The translations under genes and the position numbers were made by a program. A DNA stretch of 5,879 nucleotides, from positions 1-5,879 of the forward strand of contig JBELIU010000184.1 of assembly GCA_042090735.1 (NCBI GenBank), given 5' to 3'. Positions 1 through 3,922 of the stretch are shown here, in pieces. This stretch comes from Novosphingopyxis sp042090735 (GTDB lineage: Bacteria; Pseudomonadota; Alphaproteobacteria; Sphingomonadales; Sphingomonadaceae). How positions within the stretch are numbered: position 1 is the stretch's first letter; each line of letters opens with the position of its first letter. Under the pieces are notes generated by a model. That model ran no database searches. It saw only the letters and a list, made by a program, of their open reading frames with translations, and was not told where the DNA came from.

Positions 1-387
1 ACCATTCCAGGTGACTTTACCGGACTGATCGATCTGGTCGAGACCGAGCGCCCGCTGGTCGCCGCGATCATGAGTGACGCGATGCGCCTTGTCCGTTACG
101 CGCCGCCGGAACTGATCTATCAGCCGGCGGGGCGCCTGCCATCGGGGTTCGATAGCGACGTTCGCGATGTCCTCTACAAGCTGACCGGCGAACGCTGGAC
201 GGTTGAAGAGGGGGAGGGCGAGGCCCAACTCACCGCACGCGAGGCCGAAGAGAAACAGGCCGAGGAGGAGCGCGCCGCCTTGCTGGCGTCTCCACTGGTC
301 AAGGCCGCGCTGGAAGCTTTTCCGGACGCGAGAATTTTGGAAGATGGAGCGGACGATGATCCGCAGCAACGGAGCGCAAGCGCATGA
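1..387 (+). CDS. dnaX: DNA polymerase III subunit gamma/tau, C-terminal end (5' truncated by window)
   Basis: This is the last 128 codons of dnaX, read in frame 1 from the first base; the ATPase and clamp-loader domains lie upstream of the window. DnaX is the ATPase subunit that builds the clamp loader and, in its tau form, ties it to the polymerase core. The visible part resembles the C-terminal domain of alphaproteobacterial DnaX. It has a PGDF-x-GLIDLVE opening, an MRLVRYAPPEL strand, the TGERWTVEEGEGE segment, an alanine- and glutamate-rich helix, and the typical closing block SPLVKAALEAFPDARILED. The tail (DDPQQRSASA) is hydrophilic and variable. An internal ATG at 70 is not the gene start, because the conserved domain continues in frame upstream of it. 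The stop TGA (385-387) overlaps the ATG of ybaB, matching the usual dnaX-ybaB pairing. No DnaX frameshift site is visible in this part. Confidence 0.9.
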   Translation, partial: TIPGDFTGLIDLVETERPLVAAIMSDAMRLVRYAPPELIYQPAGRLPSGFDSDVRDVLYKLTGERWTVEEGEGEAQLTAREAEEKQAEEERAALLASPLVKAALEAFPDARILEDGADDDPQQRSASA

Positions 388-719
388 AAGACATGGAATC
401 GATGATCAAGGCCGCCCAGGAAGCGGCGCAGAACATCCAGAAACAGATGGAAGAATCGCAAGGCAAGCTCGAGAATATCGAGGTTGAGGGCGTTGCCGGC
501 GGCGGTCTCGTTAAGATCCGTGCCACGGCCAAGGGCTCGATCCGCAGTGTCGCCATCGACGACAGCCTGATGCAGCCGGGCGAAAAGCAGATGCTCGAAG
601 ACCTCGTCGCCGCTGCGATCAACGATGCGCGCGACAAGGCGGATGCCGCCGCGCAAAAGGAAATGGGCGATATGACCGCCGGCCTGCCGCTGCCCCCCGG
701 CTTCAAGCTGCCATTCTGA
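384..719 (+). CDS. ybaB: YbaB/EbfC family nucleoid-associated protein
   Basis: A 111-residue protein of the YbaB/EbfC family, small dimeric DNA-binding proteins that associate with the nucleoid. The order of elements is typical: an N-terminal amphipathic helix (about residues 1-30, MIKAAQEAAQNIQKQMEES), then the strand region with VEGVAGGGLVKIRATAKG (about 34-51), then SVAIDDSLMQPGEKQMLEDL and a second long helix with AAINDARDKADAAA. It ends in the family's LPLPPGFKLPF tail. The ATG at 384 is chosen because GGAG (371-374) sits 7 bases upstream and because it forms an ATGA overlap with the dnaX stop, implying translational coupling. A second in-frame ATG at 393 would shorten the protein by three residues and has a poorer Shine-Dalgarno. 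In many bacteria recR follows ybaB; here lon does. The family assignment is firm; the exact role in this organism is not known from sequence. Confidence 0.93.
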   Translation: MKDMESMIKAAQEAAQNIQKQMEESQGKLENIEVEGVAGGGLVKIRATAKGSIRSVAIDDSLMQPGEKQMLEDLVAAAINDARDKADAAAQKEMGDMTAGLPLPPGFKLPF

Positions 720-725
720 GCCGCG

Positions 726-754
726 GTTGAAGGGCAGCAGCTTGCCCACCATAT
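726..754 (+). promoter_or_regulatory. Candidate heat-shock (RpoH-type) promoter for lon
   Basis: Seen: GTTGAA at 726-731 and CCATAT at 749-754, separated by 17 bases, in the gap between ybaB and lon. These resemble the CTTGAA and CCATAT-like halves of alphaproteobacterial RpoH promoters, and lon is a classic heat-shock gene in other bacteria. Transcription would start near 760-763, about 40 bases before the chosen lon ATG. That would place the in-frame ATG at 753 outside the mRNA. It is an inference from a short match; lon may also be reached by read-through from dnaX-ybaB, since no terminator is evident between them. Confidence 0.45.
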
Positions 755-764
755 GAATGGGGTA

Positions 765-800
765 ACGCCGCGTGGGAGTCCGCGGCGTATGGGAGTGTTT
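765..800 (+). promoter_or_regulatory. lon leader hairpin with tandem Shine-Dalgarno copies
   Basis: A perfect 8-base inverted repeat (ACGCCGCG 765-772, CGCGGCGT 781-788) encloses the 8-base loop TGGGAGTC. The 7-mer TGGGAGT occurs twice: in the loop (773-779) and immediately after the stem (790-796). The second copy supplies GGGAG (791-795), 5 bases before the ATG at 801, and is the likely lon ribosome binding site. The loop copy lies 10 bases before another in-frame ATG at 789. The stem stops two bases short of the second Shine-Dalgarno, so it may affect mRNA stability or ribosome access. There is no T-tract, so it is not an intrinsic terminator. Confidence 0.55.
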
Positions 801-3197
801 ATGAGTCAGTCTTTGCCGCTGTTGCCGCTGCGCGACATCGTTGTTTTCCCCGGCATGATCGTTCCGCTGTTCGTCGGCCGCGACAAGTCCGTAGTCGCGC
901 TCGAAAAGGCGATGGAAAAGGACAAGGAAATCGTCCTCATCGCGCAGCTCGATCCGTCGAAGGACGATCCTGGCGCGGACGATCTCTATGAAATGGGCGT
1001 CACCGCCACCATCATGCAGCTCCTGAAGCTGCCCGATGGCACCGTACGCGTACTTGTTGAGGGTAAGCAGCGCGCAACGCTCGAGAATATGGAAGAAACC
1101 GACGGCTACTGCGCCGTCGAGATCAGTTTTCCCGAAGAGCCCAGCGTGGAGGGCACGGAAATCGACGCGCTGATGCGCTCGGTGCTCGACCAGTTCGAGA
1201 ATTATTCCAAGCTCAACCGCAAGCTACCGGCGGAAACCGCGGTGCAGCTCAGCGAGATCGAGGATGCCTCGGCGCTCGCCGATGCGATCGCTGCGAACAT
1301 CAACATCAAGGTCGCCGACAAGCAGTCGCTGCTGGTCGAGGCGGACCCGGCCAAACGGCGGGAGATGGCGTTTGCCTTCCTGGAGGGCGAGCTGGGCGTG
1401 CTGCAGGTCGAAAAGAAAATCCGCGGCCGCGTGAAGCGGCAGATGGAGAAGACGCAGCGCGAATATTATCTGAACGAGCAGCTGAAGGCGATCCAGCGCG
1501 AGCTGGGTTCGGAAGACGGCGAAGAAGGCGACGAGATCGCCGAATTGACGTCCAAGATCGAGAAGCTGAAGCTTTCCAAAGAAGCCAAGGCCAAGGCGCA
1601 GGCCGAGCTGAAGAAGCTGAAGGGCATGCAGCCGATGAGCGCGGAAGCGACCGTCGTGCGCAACTATCTCGACACGCTGCTCGGCCTTCCCTGGGGCAAG
1701 AAATCGCGCCTCAAGAAAGACATCGCTCAGGCGCAGGACGTGCTCGACGACGATCATTACGCGCTGGAAAAGGTGAAGGACCGGATCGTCGAATATCTCG
1801 CGGTCCAGGCACGCACCAACAAGCTGAAGGGACCGATCCTGTGCCTTGTCGGCCCTCCGGGCGTCGGCAAGACCTCTCTGGGGCGCTCGATCGCCAAGGC
1901 GTGCGGGCGCGAATTCGTGCGCCAGTCGCTCGGCGGTGTGCGCGACGAGGCCGAGATTCGCGGCCACCGGCGCACCTATATCGGCAGCCTTCCGGGCAAG
2001 GTCGTCTCCAACCTCAAGAAGGCGGGCACCATGAACCCGTTGTTCCTGCTGGATGAGATCGACAAGCTCGGCCAGGATTTCCGCGGCGATCCGGCTTCCG
2101 CGCTGCTCGAAGTGCTGGACCCGGAACAGAACGGCAAGTTCAACGACCATTATCTGGAGATCGATGTCGATCTTTCCGATGTGATGTTCGTGACCACCGC
2201 CAACAGCATGAACCTGCCGCAGCCGCTGCTCGACCGGATGGAGATCATCCGGCTCGAAGGCTATACCGAAGACGAGAAGGTCGAGATCGCCAAGCGCCAC
2301 CTGATCGAGAAGCAGCGCGAGGCCCATGGCTTGACCGAGGCCGAGTTCACGCTGACCGAAGACGCCTTGCGAGACCTTATCCGTTATTACACCCGCGAAG
2401 CCGGTGTGCGTACGCTGGAGCGGGAGATCGCCCGGCTGCAGCGCAAGGCGCTGCGCGGCATCCTCGAAAAGAAATATGAGAGCATTACGGTAACGCCCGA
2501 AAATCTCTCCGATTTCGCCGGCGTGCGTAAATTCCGCCACGGCATCGGCGAGAAGGAGAACCAGATCGGCGCTGTGACGGGGCTCGCCTGGACCGAAGTT
2601 GGTGGGCAATTACTCTCGATCGAGGCTATCACGGCGGCCGGCAAGGGGCAAATCAAGTCGACGGGCAAGCTGGGCGATGTGATGAACGAATCCATCTCCA
2701 CCGCGCTAAGTTTCGTGAAGGCCCGCGCACCGAGTTACGGGATCAAGCCCAGCATCTTTGCGCGCAAGGATGTGCACATCCATCTGCCCGAAGGCGCGGT
2801 GCCCAAGGATGGGCCCTCGGCGGGTGTCGGCATGGTGACGGCGATCATCTCTACCTTGACAGGTGTGCCGGTGCGTCGCGAAGTCGCCATGACGGGTGAG
2901 GTGACCTTGCGTGGCCGGGTGTTGCCGATCGGCGGCCTCAAGGAAAAGCTTCTCGCGGCTCTGCGCGGAGGCATCACCAAGGTGCTGATACCGGAAGAGA
3001 ACGAGAAGGACCTTGCCGAAATTCCGGACAACATCAAACAGGGCCTGGAAATCGTGCCGGTCTCGCATGTCGACGAGGTGCTGGCGCATGCGTTGACCGA
3101 GAAGCTGGACCCGATCGACTGGACCGAAGCGGATGAGCTCGCCGCGCTTTCGCCGTCTGTCGTGCAGGGCGAACAGGGTCCGACGCTGACCCACTGA
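801..3197 (+). CDS. lon: ATP-dependent endopeptidase Lon (LonA)
   Basis: A complete cytoplasmic LonA protease, 798 residues, close to the family's usual 780-810. It degrades misfolded and short-lived regulatory proteins using ATP. The N-terminal substrate domain starts with LPLLPLRDIVVFPGMIVPLFVGR. A long coiled-coil helix follows (about 190-290, including MEKTQREYYLNEQLKAIQREL). The AAA+ module has Walker A GPPGVGKT at 351-358, Walker B FLLDEID ending at D421 (key D418 and E419), the arginine finger R479 in LLDRME, and sensor-2 R537 in AGVRTLERE. The C-terminal serine protease domain has PKDGPSAG with catalytic S673 and GGLKEKLLAA with K716, the Ser-Lys dyad spaced as in E. coli Lon (S679/K722). 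The start at 801 is preferred over in-frame ATGs at 753 and 789 because GGGAG lies 5 bases upstream and because the family begins just before LPLLPLRD. The last 20 or so residues are a variable tail. hup follows, a conserved neighbour. No key residue is missing. Confidence 0.97.
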   Translation: MSQSLPLLPLRDIVVFPGMIVPLFVGRDKSVVALEKAMEKDKEIVLIAQLDPSKDDPGADDLYEMGVTATIMQLLKLPDGTVRVLVEGKQRATLENMEETDGYCAVEISFPEEPSVEGTEIDALMRSVLDQFENYSKLNRKLPAETAVQLSEIEDASALADAIAANINIKVADKQSLLVEADPAKRREMAFAFLEGELGVLQVEKKIRGRVKRQMEKTQREYYLNEQLKAIQRELGSEDGEEGDEIAELTSKIEKLKLSKEAKAKAQAELKKLKGMQPMSAEATVVRNYLDTLLGLPWGKKSRLKKDIAQAQDVLDDDHYALEKVKDRIVEYLAVQARTNKLKGPILCLVGPPGVGKTSLGRSIAKACGREFVRQSLGGVRDEAEIRGHRRTYIGSLPGKVVSNLKKAGTMNPLFLLDEIDKLGQDFRGDPASALLEVLDPEQNGKFNDHYLEIDVDLSDVMFVTTANSMNLPQPLLDRMEIIRLEGYTEDEKVEIAKRHLIEKQREAHGLTEAEFTLTEDALRDLIRYYTREAGVRTLEREIARLQRKALRGILEKKYESITVTPENLSDFAGVRKFRHGIGEKENQIGAVTGLAWTEVGGQLLSIEAITAAGKGQIKSTGKLGDVMNESISTALSFVKARAPSYGIKPSIFARKDVHIHLPEGAVPKDGPSAGVGMVTAIISTLTGVPVRREVAMTGEVTLRGRVLPIGGLKEKLLAALRGGITKVLIPEENEKDLAEIPDNIKQGLEIVPVSHVDEVLAHALTEKLDPIDWTEADELAALSPSVVQGEQGPTLTH

Positions 3198-3240
3198 CAC
3201 GGCAGTCGGTATGCTGGCTGACCTTTGTTATATGAGTTAA

Positions 3241-3270
3241 GCAGTGTCGCACCTTACGTTGCGGCACTGC
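3241..3270 (+). terminator. Strong hairpin after lon, possible terminator or mRNA 3'-end structure without a U-tract
   Basis: An 11-base stem is formed by 3241-3251 (GCAGTGTCGCA) with 3260-3270 (TGCGGCACTGC), containing one G-U wobble and an 8-base loop (3252-3259). It lies 43 bases after the lon stop and before the hup promoter. The bases after the stem (ACCAAAAAGC) lack the T-run of an intrinsic terminator. A second, A/T-rich inverted repeat follows (GGAAAA 3283-3288, TTTTCC 3295-3300). The first hairpin may stabilise the lon mRNA 3' end or mark a factor-dependent stop; complete termination here is uncertain. Confidence 0.4.
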
Positions 3271-3301
3271 ACCAAAAAGCCCGGAAAAGTGGGATTTTCC
3301 T

Positions 3302-3331
3302 TTGACAGCCGAGCTTGGCTGCTCCTAACTC
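3302..3331 (+). promoter_or_regulatory. Candidate housekeeping promoter for hup
   Basis: TTGACA at 3302-3307 is a perfect -35 hexamer. CCTAACTC at 3324-3331 is a partial match to the alphaproteobacterial -10 form GCTANAWC known from Caulobacter (5 of 7 specified positions). The gap between the elements is slightly longer than in that consensus. Transcription would start near 3337, giving a leader of about 65 bases before the hup ATG. An imperfect palindrome (AGCC 3307-3310, GGCT 3317-3320) sits in the spacer. The -35 is convincing; the -10 is weaker. Confidence 0.55.
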
Positions 3332-3338
3332 TGCGCCA

Positions 3339-3369
3339 CGGCAAAGCCGAGATTCTTTTTTCCGGAATC
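3339..3369 (+). promoter_or_regulatory. hup leader hairpins with paired GANTC sites
   Basis: Two small inverted repeats lie in the predicted hup 5' leader. The first is CGGC (3339-3342), loop AAA, GCCG (3346-3349). The second is GATTC (3351-3355) with GAATC (3365-3369) around a T-rich loop holding six Ts (3356-3361). Both arms of the second are GANTC, the site methylated by the alphaproteobacterial cell-cycle methyltransferase CcrM. A regulatory role is inference only. The short stem plus T-run at 3339-3361 looks superficially like a terminator, but a 4-base stem is too weak to call. Confidence 0.3.
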
Positions 3370-3401
3370 ACAGAAAAAGCTAGTAGAGGGGGTTCCCGTT
3401 T

Positions 3402-3674
3402 ATGAACAAACAAGATCTCGTGAACCAGGTTGCCGACAGCAGCGGCCTGAGCAAGTCGGACGCCAGCAAGGCTGTTGAGTCGGTTTTCGATACGATTACG
3501 TCCACGCTGAAGGATGGCGGCGACGTTCGTCTCGTCGGCTTCGGCACGTTCTCGGTCTCACAGCGCAAGGCCTCGACGGGCCGCAACCCGCGCACCGGCG
3601 AACCGATGACCATTCCCGCGTCCACCCAGCCCAAGTTCAAGGCTGGCAAGGCGCTGAAAGACGCTGTCAACTAA
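3402..3674 (+). CDS. hup: HU family DNA-binding protein (HU-beta type)
   Basis: A complete 90-residue HU protein, the standard family length. HU is a dimeric nucleoid architectural protein that bends and compacts DNA without strong sequence specificity. The N-terminal helix pair runs through MNKQDLVNQVADSSGLSKSDASKAVESVFDTI. The conserved GFGTF turn is at 46-50, followed by the HU signature over the S51-T65 segment, with the DNA-intercalating arm motif R61-N62-P63. The C-terminal strand and helix end in PKFKAGKALKDAVN. The ATG at 3402 is set by GAGGGGG at 3386-3392, 9 bases upstream, and by the family's usual MNKQDL start. A short GGG/CCC complementarity (3388-3390 with 3395-3397) could slightly mask that site. 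It appears to be a monocistronic unit with its own promoter and terminator, downstream of lon as in many proteobacteria. The family is certain; calling it HU-beta rather than a single homodimeric HU is less so. Confidence 0.96.
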   Translation: MNKQDLVNQVADSSGLSKSDASKAVESVFDTITSTLKDGGDVRLVGFGTFSVSQRKASTGRNPRTGEPMTIPASTQPKFKAGKALKDAVN

Positions 3675-3738
3675 GACGATATCGGGCCCCCTGGTGCCCG
3701 GGCAGATATAAGCAGTCCGGTCATTGAGCCGGATGCAG

Positions 3739-3769
3739 AAACGGGCGGCCTCTCGGTCGCCCGTTTTTT
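3739..3769 (+). terminator. Intrinsic terminator of hup
   Basis: A 10-pair stem, ACGGGCGGCC (3741-3750) with GGTCGCCCGT (3755-3764), has one G-U wobble and a TCTC tetraloop. It runs directly into six Ts (3764-3769). AA at 3739-3740 pairs with the first Ts of the run. It lies 66 bases after the hup stop, in the correct orientation. On the minus strand the same stem is followed by only three Ts, so it might weakly serve the convergent peptidase gene as well. Confidence 0.92.
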
Positions 3770-3818
3770 GTTGTCAGCTGGTTTGCTTCGTCCGGCTCGC
3801 TTTGTCTCGAACGATGTA

Positions 3819-3907
3819 GCAAGCGGGCGATCCGGAATGGTCTGGTAGCGCTGAGCCGCCCCGGATCGCCGCGTCGTCAGCGGCTAATTTGCTTGCGAAT
3901 GGTATGG
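3819..3907. repeat. Nested inverted repeats and a direct repeat in the hup-S46 intergenic region
   Basis: A perfect 10-base inverted repeat, GGCGATCCGG (3826-3835) and CCGGATCGCC (3861-3870), encloses a 25-base loop containing the palindrome AGCGCT. Outside it lies a second inverted pair, GCAAGC (3819-3824) and GCTTGC (3891-3896). A near-perfect direct repeat GAATGGT-x-TGG occurs at 3835-3845 and 3897-3907. The element sits between two convergent genes. No T-run follows on either strand, so it is not a standard terminator. The rest of 3770-3922 shows no gene that I can support. Confidence 0.5.
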
Positions 3908-3922
3908 GGACGCGCTTGCGCC

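Noticed and set aside
174..752. Minus-strand frame of 192 codons opposite dnaX and ybaB
   Set aside because: It spans two overlapping, well-recognised genes on the other strand and shows only shadow-type composition.
753..800. N-terminal extension of Lon from the ATG at 753
   Set aside because: The 16 extra residues are rich in Gly, Arg and Pro, do not resemble Lon N-termini and are encoded across the hairpin. The ATG overlaps the putative -10, while the ATG at 801 has a well-placed GGGAG.
1224..2609. Long open frame (461 codons) on the minus strand opposite lon
   Set aside because: It is fully antisense to the conserved AAA+ and helical domains of lon. Its protein is a low-complexity Leu/Arg/Gln/Asp-rich string typical of the shadow frame of a GC-rich gene, with no family resemblance.
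2706..3200. Minus-strand frame of 164 codons opposite the Lon protease domain
   Set aside because: It is His/Arg/Asp-rich shadow sequence over the conserved Ser-Lys dyad region of lon, with no supporting motif.
3237..3251. Possible CtrA site beginning with TTAA at 3237-3240
   Set aside because: The second TTAA half-site is absent at the expected 7-base spacing.
3339..3361. Terminator-like CGGC-AAA-GCCG followed by a T-run before hup
   Set aside because: The stem is only 4 bp and it lies between the hup promoter and start codon. It is more likely part of the leader than a real terminator.
3675..3740. Possible tRNA or other structured RNA gene after hup
   Set aside because: The hairpins there do not make a cloverleaf, and no T-arm (GTTCGA-type) or CCA-end pattern is present.
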